Shown here: positions 8,489 to 18,621 of the stretch, in pieces
Position numbering within the stretch: the first letter of the stretch is position 1
Layout: each line of letters begins with the position of its first letter
Source: JBASEY01 sp049652745
GTDB taxonomy: Bacteria > CSSED10-310
Length of the DNA: 64,000 bases
Assembly: GCA_049652745.1 (NCBI GenBank)
Contig: JBASEY010000029.1
Coordinates: 318,449 to 382,448 of the forward strand
Reading direction: 5' to 3'
Program-made: the position numbers and the translations under genes
The notes under the pieces: generated by a model
Seen by the model: the letters and a program-made list of their open reading frames with translations, nothing else
Databases searched by the model: none
What the model was told of the DNA's origin: nothing

Positions 8489-11400
8489 ATGAAAAAATTT
8501 GTTATATCTTTTTGCATAGGTGTTTTAGCCGCCTTTCAGGTTTCAGGGCAGGTGATGGGCTATCCTTTTCCTGGTGACACACAGTATCCAGACAACGAAG
8601 GTCGACGCATCGACAGGATCGTTCTGGAAAACGATCGCTCTTTTAAAACGATTGTCGTCGATGAAACCAACCAAGTCGCGCTTTGTGCTTCCGACAACCT
8701 GAACATTCCCTATATTGTGCGTTTCGATCTCAGCACATTTTCAAAAACCGGTCGATTGATCCTGGATAATGGGATGACATCGATTACGAGCTCCGCCATA
8801 GACCCGATTTCCGGAAACATCTGGTTTGGATCAAAAGGATATTGTCTGCTGATAGATCCTGTTCAATTCGAAATACTCAGGATTGTTCCGATAGGAAATT
8901 TTCAAGTGGTGAAAATTCTATTTCATCCTATCGATCACAAGGTGTTGCTGCTAATAAAAGGTGATCAGGATGGAGTTATCGAGATGGATCCCATGGACAT
9001 GTCATGTGGTTTTTACCCGTTTCCAGGGTTTAAAAATGTTTTCATCGATGCCGCCGTTTCATCAAAGGAGATGAGTCTCGTGATTCTGGCTTCATCGACA
9101 CAATCCCATGTGATCCTGGCTGACTTGAATGGATACCAGGCAGTGTCGACAACTGAAATTCCAGGCAATCACCCTGCCGCCGCCATTGCGCTGAACGCTG
9201 TCAGAAATGAGCTGTATGTTGCTGCGACCGGGTTGCCTGCCTATGTTCACCGGTATGATTTTCCAGAAATGACCGGAAAAGGTTCTCTTGAATTGCCTTT
9301 TGGCGAACGACCTCGGAATTTCATGTTTTGCGATGATCTAGGAACGCACGTTTTGTTGAATGACGGCGATAGTTCGGGTGGTTTGATAAAAATCGATGCC
9401 GCTTCTTTTCAGCGAGTCGACCGTTTGGATTTTGGAGATTTGAAATATCCAGCCTGCTACGACGGATTTCAGAACACGATTTTGATAGCGACGGAAAATA
9501 CGCCGGGAGCGATTCTCCAAGTCGATCCGGATACGTTTACCATAACCCGGCAACACGAGTTTCTTGATTGTGAAATATCGGCCGGTGAAATATTTGGCGC
9601 CCCGGCCCTGAATTCAATTTATCTTGTGGTTAAAAATTTGGGAGCTGCCAGATTGGTCGGCTTCAACCCGGGAACCGGCCAAAGAAATTGTCATATTGAC
9701 CTGCCGGCTGTAACGGGCACCGTCATATTGAGCGCTTGTGATGAGCATAACTCCATTGCCTATCTTGTTGAGTCCGGTGATCCGGAGTGGATATTATCGG
9801 TTGATCTGCAAAAAGGCGAAATGCTTGAACGAAAACAACTCCCGGTAAATGGCGAATACAAAGATATCGAATACGTTGAAGCATCCAATTCATTGTTTCT
9901 ATTGACAAATGATTCAATAATTGAAATAGATGCGGTCTCTTTCTCCTCAATTGATTCGAAAGCTCTTGAATCGGACGTAATTCCTGCTGTGACGTTTGCC
10001 TTGGATCGACAGCATTCATTTCTGCTGGTGGGTGGAGGCGGCAATTTCGGGAAAATGGTTCAATATTCATTTTCTCCTCTGGCTTTTAACGGCATCATCG
10101 AACTCGATCCCGGTGAACGCAAAGTCGTTTTATTGGAAGCCGACAAGTCGTCAATGGAAATCTTCACTGTCGTTGATGCAACCCCATATAAAATCAAACG
10201 ATTTGACACGACAACCCTAGAGTTTACGATGACGCTTAACCTGCCGTTCAATGGAAAAGACTTGATTGGCTTCCACATAATGTCCAATTTGGATCAGGCG
10301 TTGGTTATCGAAAAAGGGGGAACGACGCGAATCCATCGTCTGGATATCCATGACAATACCTGGATATCGCCGGTGACACTTCAGCCCGGTGAATGCTATA
10401 TAGACGGTCACATCGTCGAATCTGAACCCTATGCATTTATCGGCCTGGCGGGTATTTGTCCTTCAATTGTCCGCTATGGTGCGACACAAGCACAAGCCAT
10501 CCATGGCTCATGGGCGTCCCTTGATCAAACGTCATATCTGGAGTCCTTGAATTTTTATTCGCATGAAGCGGGCAACCAAGTCAGGTTGGCGGTTTACGAT
10601 TGTGCCGGCATGCTGTTATGGGAATCGGGCTTACTGGAAAACACAGCCGAGAACGATTGGTTGGAAGCTCTTGTCAGTGAAGGCGATCCTTCCGAATTGA
10701 TACTGGCTCCTGATGACTACCTGCTGGCTTTTCAGGTGACAGGCAACGGGCGCTCACCGTCGGCAACAGCAGCCGCTCCAGGCCGCAGCATAAGGTCGGC
10801 ATGGCCTTACGGGCAGTTTCCAAATGCTCTGGTGACCTGGGATGATACCGACGTTCTGTGGTCGATATATGCAGATTGTTCGCCCGTGCAACCATCGCCG
10901 ACACCCTCGTTTACGCCCGAGACTCCGAATTCCCCTTCTCCAACCCCAAGCCCTGAGCCGTCATCCACCCCGACAACGAGCTTTTCGCCCACCTGTACAC
11001 CGACGCAAGAACCTCAGAACACGGCAACACCGACCATGCCGCCGTCGAATTCCCCGACGCCGACGGAGCATCCTGCGGACACTCCCACCGCTACACCGAC
11101 GCCGGTAATCACACATACGCCTTCTCCGACTCAGAACCCCGATCCTTCGGCCACGCCGACAACGGGTTTTACGCCGACTCATACACCGACGCAAAAACCC
11201 CACCACACGCCGACACCGACGATGTCTCCATCGAATTCTCCGACACCGACCTCATGTTCCACTATGACTCCGCGCCCCGGGTCAGGCGTCGATCTGATGC
11301 TGACGAAAAGCAAATTCCATCCGGGAGATCGCTTTTGCCTTCAGGCGCGCTTGGCAAATACGGAACCATCGCCATTGAATGTCGAGCTTTATGTCATTTT

Positions 11401-12145
11401 GGATGTGTACGGTGATTATTGGTTCGGCCCGGATTGGTCGCAACATGTCGATGCCTATAAATTGAACGGCTTTTTAGGGGTCAGAACCCTGACGATTTTC
11501 GATTTTATCTGGCCGGAAGTGGATTCGGAGGCGCAGGGCATCGTCTTCTGGGCCGGTATGGTGGCGGAAGGCGAATCAACGATCTTCGGATTCTATGATC
11601 GAATTGAATTCGCTTATGGCGAAAAACCGGTAGCTCCCACACCCACGCCTACAAATACGCCTACACAAGGAGAGACTCCGACACCCGCACCAACCGGTAC
11701 ATCGACGCAACCCCATACGCCTACTCCTGAACCGACTGAAACAGCTACGCCTGAACCTGACGGCATAAGATATGTGTTCGTCACGAAGGACCCCGTGGCT
11801 TATCCAGGCGAAAACTGCCAAGAACAAGATATATACTGCTTTGCACCGGAACGCATGTATTTTTGTTCGGAATGGCAACCCATTGTTTTCCTGGAAAATA
11901 TCGGTGCTTTACCGGTGAATGTCAGCATTAAACTGGATGGAAGAAATCCCGACGATTTTCAAGTCGAATATCATAATTTATATATCAACCCGGCAGAAAC
12001 AAAGGCTGTAAACACGCGTTTTTGCCCACTATCACCCCCTGATCAGTTGAAAAGCGCTGAGATGATCGTGGAATGGAACGGCGGATCGGTCATGATCGAA
12101 GTCAAAGGATGGTGTGTCGCAGGAAAAGGAGAAAACCGTAGATGA
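8489..12145 (+). CDS. Secreted beta-propeller protein with PT linkers and DVYG-type domain
   Basis: I chose ATG 8489 because MKKFVISFCIGVLAAFQVSG gives a clean signal peptide; TTG 8474 would only add five residues. The 1218-residue product has: a beta-propeller-like region (about 25-660) of repeated strands of the type IVRFDLSTFSKTGRL; a beta-sandwich module (about 665-795, LAVYDCAGMLLWES); a PT-rich linker (about 800-930); a conserved domain (about 932-1045) with ILDVYGDYWFGPDW; a second PT linker; and a Cys-containing C-terminal module (about 1095-1218). No enzymatic motif is visible. It is probably a cell-surface or extracellular binding protein. Its stop overlaps the ATG of its paralogue (ATGA), making a two-gene operon. 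Confidence 0.88.
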   Translation: MKKFVISFCIGVLAAFQVSGQVMGYPFPGDTQYPDNEGRRIDRIVLENDRSFKTIVVDETNQVALCASDNLNIPYIVRFDLSTFSKTGRLILDNGMTSITSSAIDPISGNIWFGSKGYCLLIDPVQFEILRIVPIGNFQVVKILFHPIDHKVLLLIKGDQDGVIEMDPMDMSCGFYPFPGFKNVFIDAAVSSKEMSLVILASSTQSHVILADLNGYQAVSTTEIPGNHPAAAIALNAVRNELYVAATGLPAYVHRYDFPEMTGKGSLELPFGERPRNFMFCDDLGTHVLLNDGDSSGGLIKIDAASFQRVDRLDFGDLKYPACYDGFQNTILIATENTPGAILQVDPDTFTITRQHEFLDCEISAGEIFGAPALNSIYLVVKNLGAARLVGFNPGTGQRNCHIDLPAVTGTVILSACDEHNSIAYLVESGDPEWILSVDLQKGEMLERKQLPVNGEYKDIEYVEASNSLFLLTNDSIIEIDAVSFSSIDSKALESDVIPAVTFALDRQHSFLLVGGGGNFGKMVQYSFSPLAFNGIIELDPGERKVVLLEADKSSMEIFTVVDATPYKIKRFDTTTLEFTMTLNLPFNGKDLIGFHIMSNLDQALVIEKGGTTRIHRLDIHDNTWISPVTLQPGECYIDGHIVESEPYAFIGLAGICPSIVRYGATQAQAIHGSWASLDQTSYLESLNFYSHEAGNQVRLAVYDCAGMLLWESGLLENTAENDWLEALVSEGDPSELILAPDDYLLAFQVTGNGRSPSATAAAPGRSIRSAWPYGQFPNALVTWDDTDVLWSIYADCSPVQPSPTPSFTPETPNSPSPTPSPEPSSTPTTSFSPTCTPTQEPQNTATPTMPPSNSPTPTEHPADTPTATPTPVITHTPSPTQNPDPSATPTTGFTPTHTPTQKPHHTPTPTMSPSNSPTPTSCSTMTPRPGSGVDLMLTKSKFHPGDRFCLQARLANTEPSPLNVELYVILDVYGDYWFGPDWSQHVDAYKLNGFLGVRTLTIFDFIWPEVDSEAQGIVFWAGMVAEGESTIFGFYDRIEFAYGEKPVAPTPTPTNTPTQGETPTPAPTGTSTQPHTPTPEPTETATPEPDGIRYVFVTKDPVAYPGENCQEQDIYCFAPERMYFCSEWQPIVFLENIGALPVNVSIKLDGRNPDDFQVEYHNLYINPAETKAVNTRFCPLSPPDQLKSAEMIVEWNGGSVMIEVKGWCVAGKGENRR
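10885..11275 (+). repeat. PT-rich linker coding repeat (first linker)
   Basis: About 130 codons of Thr/Pro/Ser with repeated phrases such as TPTQEPQNTATPT and TPTQKPHHTPTPT. These suggest internal duplication of a block of roughly 65 codons. A second, shorter linker covers about 11635-11765. Confidence 0.8.
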
Positions 12146-15100
12146 AAAATATAAATAAAACGATTTCTTTCGGATTTGGCTGTCTTCTTTGGATATTCTT
12201 CACAGAAACAACCGTCTTTTCAGGCGTCATGGGTGTCGACGAACCGGGAACGATAAACTGGTCGAATGCATGGTACGGCTGCATCGAAGATGTGCTGATC
12301 CTCGATAACGATACCATGCCTTTAGGCGTGTCGATTGACCAACAGGAAGATATTGCAAGAGTGCATTTTGTTTGTACTACTCCTTATTTTAGAAAGCTGG
12401 ATCTTAAAACAGGCGAAATCTTTATGCCTATCAGATGGAATTATGCATTGGGTAATATTGTTTCATCGACTGAAATGAGTCAAAAGGGTCGAACACTTTT
12501 TTTGTCTCAACAGATTGGTTTTTCATTTTTAATTCAATCATCAAACAATGATGACACTATCTCGCAAGTCGACAGGCTGGAATGTAAGGCTCTCCACCCC
12601 ATTGTATATCATAATCTTTCTGACAGCGCTTTTTTTTGTAGCAGTAATGGAAAAAATCTGCATCGATACCATTTTGAATCCACTCAATTGCAAACTCTGA
12701 CGCTGGAGGAAATCGACACCGCGATCACCGATCTGGTCATTGATGAGGACCACGCCATAATCCACGTTTTATCTGGAGATTGTCCCGGTGACATCATAGC
12801 GGTTTCTTGCGACGACCTGCAGGTGATCGACGCGTTGACGCTGCCGGGCAATCTGGAATGCAGAACCGGGGTCATGGATCACGCCTCTCGGCAGATGGTC
12901 TTAGCCGGCACTGACCATAGCCTTCCGGCAAGCTATCTGGTTCAAGTCGATCTGGAAACGTCCGTTGTCGGCGCCATAGCGGAAATCTCGCCTTCGGAGT
13001 TCAACATCGTTCCGCTGGGTTTTTACGGCTCGAATTTTATCGCGGCGATCCCTGGAGTCCCTTCGAAGCTGAAGGTTTTTGACGGGGAGGATCTGAGCTG
13101 CTTGGATTCCGTCGATTGCTCGGACGAATTCGGGCGTGTGAAATACGGCGCTTTGAGTGAAAACTCGATAGTTGTGGTAGACGACGGTTATCCTGCCCGA
13201 GTCGACGTTTTCCGATGTGACCCGTTCAGCTTTCAACGGTCTATACAATTTACAGGCAGAGATCAGCAGGTTATCTGCTCGGCAATCAATCCGCTTCACG
13301 ACCAGTTGATGGTGTCACGCAACGGGACGAATCCGGCGGTGCTTATCCTGGTCGATCTCGAGACTTTTTCACGCGTTGGAGAAATCGATTATAATCTGAA
13401 CACTTCGGGCTGTTTTTCGCTGCTGTCTTCGGATCGAACCGGTGACTTCACCTATGGCTATCATAGCGGAGAACCGGCATATCTCGTCAAAATCCGGAAC
13501 GACGATTATCAGATCGACATTGCGGAGCCTCTGAACGTGCCTGATCGATGCGTCGACTTGCTGGTGGACCAGGACGCTTCCCACCTATTCGTCATATACG
13601 GCCAGACTTTGGCGCGTCATAATCTGCTCACGCTTGAACTTGAAGAGAACATCGTCATGCCGGGTCAGCCGTCGGCAGGTCTGGCGAAAATTCTATCGGA
13701 CCCGTCCCGGGATGTATTGGTTGTCAGCAACCAGTACGGCCAGGTTTTCAAAGTGAGCAAGTCGCCTTTGCAGGTGATCGATGAAACGGGATTGACCGAG
13801 GTCACCGGATCGATAACCGACGGCATTTATCTGGCGGATCAGGGTTCCTGCGTATATGCCCTGAATGACTTCCAGCAAAGGCCCGCCCGCCTGGTTGAGT
13901 TGAATCTGGATAGTTTTTCGTATCAAGATGAATGCGTGTGTGACGATTTGGAACTTGAAATATCGTCTCTTGTTTACGATAACGCACATCAATTGTTGAA
14001 CCTGGCTACCTATTATCATTGGGGAGGAATACTGACCTATAACGTAAACCCGTTCATCCGGCTGGGAGAAAACAGTACTATTTCTGTGAGTCGATTTACG
14101 GAAAAAGGGGTTTTCGACACGACGTCTCGACGGGCGTATTGGCTGAATTCTTTTTTGGGGGGACGTGTAATAGCCACTCGTAATACAAACAAGGGTTTTA
14201 TCGCCGGGTCGACCGCCGTTTTGAACGAGGAGGCGGAAATGCTCGAGATCTCTTTGTACTCCTATGCCGCTGCGGGAACAGTACGTCTGGCGGTATATGA
14301 TCATGGAATGCAGTTGCTTTGGGAGTCGGCTGAAATCGCCAATACCTGTCAAGAAGACTGGATTCGTGTGGCGATTTCAGACGGGTATCCCAGCAGGTTG
14401 GAGCTGACTCAGGGTGAGTATCGGCTGGCGTTTCAGGTAAGCGGTGTAGAGCGGATCACATCCGCCCATAGCGGAGAAGTCGGTGATGGTTTCAGGCAGC
14501 CGGCAGCTTTCGGGCCTTTTCCGGAAAGGCTCTGGTATCCGGAAAACACGTCGGACAGATGGGCGATTTTTGCAAGTTGGGAATCCCTTTTTCCGACGAT
14601 GACCCCGACCACTACGCCCACTTCAACGCCGCAGCCCGAGGACACGCCGACACCCGCGGATACGATGACACCAACTCCTGAGGATACAGAGACACCGACG
14701 CCGGATGTTTCGGCGACGCCTACGTCCGAGAATACGTCAACCCCGACACCGGCGGATACGTCGATGCCGACCGCCACTGCGACGCCTTCTTTACCGACCG
14801 AGACGCCTTCATCGACTTACACACAGGCGCCGACGGCAACGCAGACGCCCACTCCCGGCACACCGCCGCCGTCTCCGACGGAAACTCCTGTGCCGACGAA
14901 TACCGCGACAGCGACCAGCACTCCTACTCCATACATTCCAGGGGTGCGTTTGTTTTTGAACCAAAGTCTTTTTCAGCCGGGGGATATCTTCAGCTTCAGC
15001 GCTCAAGTGACACCGGCGCTCGGGACTCCCTTACCGGTGACGCTTTGGATTATTTTGGATGTCTATGGCAGCTACTGGTTCGGACCGGGATGGACCGACG

Positions 15101-15282
15101 AACTCGACTGGTACAAACTGGGCCGGCTGGATAGAACGATTACCGAAAGTATTTTGGAATTTACATGGCCTTCCGCTTGTGGAGCGCTGTATGACATCGC
15201 ATTCTGGGGAGCCATGCTTCAAGCGGATACATGGGGTCTCATCGGTGAATACGATAGAATAGAATTCGGTTTTCAGGAATGA
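12142..15282 (+). CDS. Secreted beta-propeller protein with PT linker and C-terminal DVYG-type domain
   Basis: This 1046-residue paralogue of the preceding protein begins at an ATG overlapping its stop. The N-terminus (MKNINKTISFGFGCLLWIFF) looks like a signal peptide. Residues about 40-690 are propeller-like repeats. Residues about 695-815 are the shared beta-sandwich module (LAVYDHGMQLLWES). A PT-rich linker (about 818-931) leads to the shared C-terminal domain (about 933-1045) with IILDVYGSYWFGPGW and the ending EYDRIEFGFQE. Unlike its neighbour it ends with this domain. It is presumably surface-exposed; no catalytic motif is seen. The 3' end overlaps rlmN on the other strand by 10 bp. Confidence 0.87.
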   Translation: MKNINKTISFGFGCLLWIFFTETTVFSGVMGVDEPGTINWSNAWYGCIEDVLILDNDTMPLGVSIDQQEDIARVHFVCTTPYFRKLDLKTGEIFMPIRWNYALGNIVSSTEMSQKGRTLFLSQQIGFSFLIQSSNNDDTISQVDRLECKALHPIVYHNLSDSAFFCSSNGKNLHRYHFESTQLQTLTLEEIDTAITDLVIDEDHAIIHVLSGDCPGDIIAVSCDDLQVIDALTLPGNLECRTGVMDHASRQMVLAGTDHSLPASYLVQVDLETSVVGAIAEISPSEFNIVPLGFYGSNFIAAIPGVPSKLKVFDGEDLSCLDSVDCSDEFGRVKYGALSENSIVVVDDGYPARVDVFRCDPFSFQRSIQFTGRDQQVICSAINPLHDQLMVSRNGTNPAVLILVDLETFSRVGEIDYNLNTSGCFSLLSSDRTGDFTYGYHSGEPAYLVKIRNDDYQIDIAEPLNVPDRCVDLLVDQDASHLFVIYGQTLARHNLLTLELEENIVMPGQPSAGLAKILSDPSRDVLVVSNQYGQVFKVSKSPLQVIDETGLTEVTGSITDGIYLADQGSCVYALNDFQQRPARLVELNLDSFSYQDECVCDDLELEISSLVYDNAHQLLNLATYYHWGGILTYNVNPFIRLGENSTISVSRFTEKGVFDTTSRRAYWLNSFLGGRVIATRNTNKGFIAGSTAVLNEEAEMLEISLYSYAAAGTVRLAVYDHGMQLLWESAEIANTCQEDWIRVAISDGYPSRLELTQGEYRLAFQVSGVERITSAHSGEVGDGFRQPAAFGPFPERLWYPENTSDRWAIFASWESLFPTMTPTTTPTSTPQPEDTPTPADTMTPTPEDTETPTPDVSATPTSENTSTPTPADTSMPTATATPSLPTETPSSTYTQAPTATQTPTPGTPPPSPTETPVPTNTATATSTPTPYIPGVRLFLNQSLFQPGDIFSFSAQVTPALGTPLPVTLWIILDVYGSYWFGPGWTDELDWYKLGRLDRTITESILEFTWPSACGALYDIAFWGAMLQADTWGLIGEYDRIEFGFQE
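14593..14935 (+). repeat. PT-rich linker coding repeat
   Basis: Low-complexity ccgac/acacc DNA encodes a linker of about 114 residues rich in DTPTP, NTSTPTP and ETP units between the beta-sandwich module and the C-terminal domain. Confidence 0.8.
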
Positions 15283-16334
15283 GAGTGTCCCGGATCCCCT
15301 GCCAACTGACCGCAGGCTGCTTGTATGCCTGCACCCCGACTGTTGCGGATTCGAACGATGAACCCGGCATCGTGCAGGCGCTTTTGAAAGGCTGAAATGG
15401 TATCCGGGTCAGAACAGGTGAACGGCGAATTGGAAGAAGCGTTAAAGGGGATCAAGTTGATTTTATATCGGCGTCTGTTCAACAGACGAACCAACTTGTC
15501 GGCTTGCTGCAAAGCATCGTTGACGCCCTGCAGCATCACGTATTCACAGGTAATCTGATGCTGCCGTGAGGGCAATGGATAGGCATTCAGAGCGGCTAAC
15601 AATGTTTTCAGGGGATATTTTTTATTGATCGGCATTATTCGGGATCGCGTCGTATCATCGGCGGCGTTCAGAGAAACAGCGAGGTTCACTCCCAGACCGG
15701 CTTTACCCAAACGGTGGATTTCCGGAACGATGCCCGCCGTTGAAACGGTGATGCGTCTAGGCGACCATCCCAGGCCTCGAGCATCCGTCAGTTTCTTTAT
15801 AGCTTCGATCACGGCGTCGGAATTCAATAAAGGTTCCCCCATACCCATGAAAACGATGTTGCCGTGGCTGCCGCATCCGGTGATTTTCTGAGCATGCAGA
15901 ACTTGCGACAGGATTTCACCCGAGGACAGATTTCGAACGATTCCCATCGCGCCGGTTGCACAAAACCGGCAACCCAATACGCAACCGACCTGGCTTGAAA
16001 CACATAGGGTATATCCCGTTTCCGAAGGGATATAAACGGTTTCGACCACATGAGAATCCTGTAAAGCCAAAACAAACTTCATAACCCCCGTAGGGTCCGA
16101 TAACGATTGTCGAAGGATCGTTCCCAGCGGATAAAACGATAAGTCCAGAGAACGCCTGAGCTCCTTGGACAAATCCGTCATCGCATCAAAAGCCGTCGCC
16201 GCCTTCAAATAGATCCAGTTGAATATCTGGGCGGCGTGAAAAGATGGAAAACCATGTTCCGATAACCAGGCGATCAATTGATCGTGATCCAAATCGGTGA
16301 TGATCTTTTTTTCAGTCGGACTTTTCCTTTCCAT
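15273..16334 (-). CDS. rlmN: 23S rRNA (adenine-C2)-methyltransferase RlmN
   Basis: RlmN is a radical SAM enzyme that methylates C2 of A2503 in 23S rRNA and A37 in some tRNAs. The radical-SAM cluster motif is clear (CVLGCRFCATG), followed by GNIVFMGMGEPLLN and GVNLAVSLNA. The C-terminal segment GIQAACGQLAGD carries the methyl-carrier cysteine. I start at ATG 16334 (MERKSPTEKK), which has AGAGGA 6 nt upstream; 28 more upstream codons are open but do not look like RlmN. The product is 353 residues, normal for the family. It lies between secreted-protein genes and overlaps the upstream plus-strand gene tail to tail. Confidence 0.96.
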   Translation of the reverse strand: MERKSPTEKKIITDLDHDQLIAWLSEHGFPSFHAAQIFNWIYLKAATAFDAMTDLSKELRRSLDLSFYPLGTILRQSLSDPTGVMKFVLALQDSHVVETVYIPSETGYTLCVSSQVGCVLGCRFCATGAMGIVRNLSSGEILSQVLHAQKITGCGSHGNIVFMGMGEPLLNSDAVIEAIKKLTDARGLGWSPRRITVSTAGIVPEIHRLGKAGLGVNLAVSLNAADDTTRSRIMPINKKYPLKTLLAALNAYPLPSRQHQITCEYVMLQGVNDALQQADKLVRLLNRRRYKINLIPFNASSNSPFTCSDPDTISAFQKRLHDAGFIVRIRNSRGAGIQAACGQLAGDPGHSHS

Positions 16335-16411
16335 AATCATTCCTCTTAAGATGAATATCATTTTTAATGGCGAAAAGGTAGGCGTACTGTCAACTGAACC
16401 GCCTGATGGAT

Positions 16412-16440
16412 TTGACAATAAAGGCTAAAAACCGTTTAAT
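16412..16440 (+). promoter_or_regulatory. Sigma-70 promoter for the PT-linker protein gene
   Basis: TTGACA (16412-16417), a 17-nt spacer, then TTTAAT (16435-16440), an 11 of 12 match. It is followed by GAGGGAGA (16453-16460) and ATG 16467. A second TTGACA reading the other way (16393-16388) may serve rlmN. Confidence 0.7.
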
Positions 16441-16466
16441 TACAAGAACGATGAGGGAGAGTTTGG

Positions 16467-18542
16467 ATGATGAGCGTAAAATCGATAAAAAAGTTATTGA
16501 CAATAAGTGTGCTGATCTTTATCTGTTTCCCAACACACAGCGCCTATTTTTGGTTTCAAAATGATGAATGGGAAGAAGGAAATCCTTTCCATCAGGCAAT
16601 CGCTCTAGAATTTTGTGAAAACCACTACCGTGGAGACTACGCCTGCACTGTTTTAGATATAGATAGGGAGTGTACCATCGATAAAATCGGTGTGCTTTTT
16701 TATGGGAATGGTTATGAACAGTTTAATTTCTGGATAAGAGCTTATGACGGAACGGGCAGTTTACCTAATCCGGGTGGCACCATACCTCCCGCTCCTACTC
16801 CTTTGCCTTATGCTCAGTTTACAATTCGGGATCCAGGCTTTTATGTGTTTGATTTAAACGATCCTGAGGTACACTGGCAAATCGAAAGGAAAGCTGGTGA
16901 AAAGCTGGTTATTTGCTTGGAATATATGGGCAGTATGTTTTGGGAGGATATTGATAACGATATTTGTACAGACTCAAACGGTATCGACCCTGGGCGCAAC
17001 CTTCTCAGGCGCTGCTCATCCGTATCTTCTCCGCCGACGCCTTTGCCATGGGCATTTGCGGAGGACAACGGTTACACGAATAATTTTATTATCCGTGCAG
17101 GTTGGTGGGTTCCGGATCCTACGGCGACGCCGATACCGACCAATACGCCGACCTTGACACCGACGAACACGCCGACGTCGCCTCCGACCAATACGCCTAC
17201 GCAGACACCGACCAATACGCCCACGAACACCCCGACTCCGACGGATACGCCGACGAACACGCCGACTTTTACAGAAACGCCGACGAACACGCCGACTTAT
17301 ACTCCGACGACGACTCCGATGCCGACAGACACGCCGACGCATACCCCGACCGAGACGCCGGAGCCGTCGTCCACGCCTACATCGGAGCCGACCTCCACAC
17401 CGACATCGGGACCCACTTTTACACCAGAACCCAGCGCGACATTTACTGTTACACCCCATCCGCCGACCGACACGCCGACCATGACCCCGACCGTTGAGCC
17501 GACGCTCACGCCGACGTCGGCACCAACAGCGACGCCGCCGCCTGAACCGACCGTGACACCAACGGCTACGGCGACGACGAGTGTGCCCACCTTTACTCCG
17601 ACTCCCGTTCCGACATATGAACCGTTTCGGTTGCCGTTTATCGATGATTTTGAAACCATTTTGCCGTGGGAAACCGAGTCGATTTACGGTGATTGCCTCT
17701 GGCATCGCGACACCGTCCGCTATTATTCGCCGTATTTTGCCTGGGCCTACAACCGGGGACAGCCGACGTTCAATTATGATACCGGGACCCGCAATTCCTG
17801 TTCGCTGGTGTCACCCAAGATCACTCTGGGCAATTGTTTTCACCCGGAACTGGCATACATGGATTGGATTCAGAATGAGGAGCGGCCGGAATTCGATATC
17901 TGTCGGACCGAAATCACCGTGGATGGCGGTCGGACCTGGGAGCTCTTATTTGAGACATATGATAAAACGGAAAGATGGACGCGGCGTGGTCCGTTCGACC
18001 TGACGCCTTATATCGGAAATGTCGTTCAGATCAGGTTCCGTTTCGATTCAGTCGACAGTCAGTTCAACAATTTTGAGGGTTGGTATATCGACGATGTATC
18101 GATTTGTGAGCGGATCGATCCGACATCGACGCCCGAAGCTCCGACGTTTACTCCGACCCCGACGCCGACGGCGACGCCGGATGCATCCGGGCGCCACGGT
18201 ATGGAATTGATTCTGAACGAGAGGGCGTTTTATGCAGGCACGACCTTTCATCTGGAGATGATACTGACCAATACGACTGCGACCGATATCTCCGTCGACA
18301 CATACTTGGCGCTCGATGTATATGGCACTTACTGGTTCTGGCCGTCGTGGGAACACGGCATCGATTCGCGCCGGGATATCCTGACTGCCCGTAAATCCGT
18401 GCGTGAAACCATCCTGTGGTTTGTGTGGCCGGAGTATAACGGCAGTTTCGATGATGTTTATATCTGGGGCGCTACGCTTGAAGCGGGCACATCGAATCTG
18501 GTCGGAGAGCTCGATTACGTGATTTTCGGCTGTAATCTTTGA
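16467..18542 (+). CDS. Secreted PT-linker protein with MAM-like and DVYG-type domains
   Basis: This 691-residue protein has a signal peptide (ends near THSAYF). An N-terminal beta-rich domain (about 26-212) includes FYVFDLNDPEVHWQIERKAG. A very long PT/NTPT linker (about 216-385) follows. A MAM-like module (about 387-550) opens with LPFIDDFETILPWE and closes with GWYIDDVSIC. A short second linker leads to the shared C-terminal domain (about 575-690) with LALDVYGTYWFWPSW. No catalytic residues are recognised. The same C-terminal domain occurs in the two propeller proteins upstream, so the three are probably handled or displayed alike. GAGGGAGA lies 6 nt before the ATG. Confidence 0.87.
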   Translation: MMSVKSIKKLLTISVLIFICFPTHSAYFWFQNDEWEEGNPFHQAIALEFCENHYRGDYACTVLDIDRECTIDKIGVLFYGNGYEQFNFWIRAYDGTGSLPNPGGTIPPAPTPLPYAQFTIRDPGFYVFDLNDPEVHWQIERKAGEKLVICLEYMGSMFWEDIDNDICTDSNGIDPGRNLLRRCSSVSSPPTPLPWAFAEDNGYTNNFIIRAGWWVPDPTATPIPTNTPTLTPTNTPTSPPTNTPTQTPTNTPTNTPTPTDTPTNTPTFTETPTNTPTYTPTTTPMPTDTPTHTPTETPEPSSTPTSEPTSTPTSGPTFTPEPSATFTVTPHPPTDTPTMTPTVEPTLTPTSAPTATPPPEPTVTPTATATTSVPTFTPTPVPTYEPFRLPFIDDFETILPWETESIYGDCLWHRDTVRYYSPYFAWAYNRGQPTFNYDTGTRNSCSLVSPKITLGNCFHPELAYMDWIQNEERPEFDICRTEITVDGGRTWELLFETYDKTERWTRRGPFDLTPYIGNVVQIRFRFDSVDSQFNNFEGWYIDDVSICERIDPTSTPEAPTFTPTPTPTATPDASGRHGMELILNERAFYAGTTFHLEMILTNTTATDISVDTYLALDVYGTYWFWPSWEHGIDSRRDILTARKSVRETILWFVWPEYNGSFDDVYIWGATLEAGTSNLVGELDYVIFGCNL
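17112..17625 (+). repeat. Long PT-rich linker coding repeat
   Basis: About 170 codons dominated by NTPT, DTPT and ETPT units, from tandem acgccgacc-like repeats. The bias creates long but spurious open frames on the opposite strand. Confidence 0.85.
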
Positions 18543-18621
18543 TAAAATAATTGTCAACCGTTCCAACTGAAACAGCGATTTGAACACCATGCACGTCAAT
18601 CAAGATTGGAAATAAGAACAG

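Noticed and set aside
17016..17705. Long Arg-rich open frames opposite the PT linkers, and similar ones at 10961-11206 and 14433-14777
   Set aside because: They are produced by the repeated ccgac/acacc codon bias of the linkers and have no start context or family resemblance.
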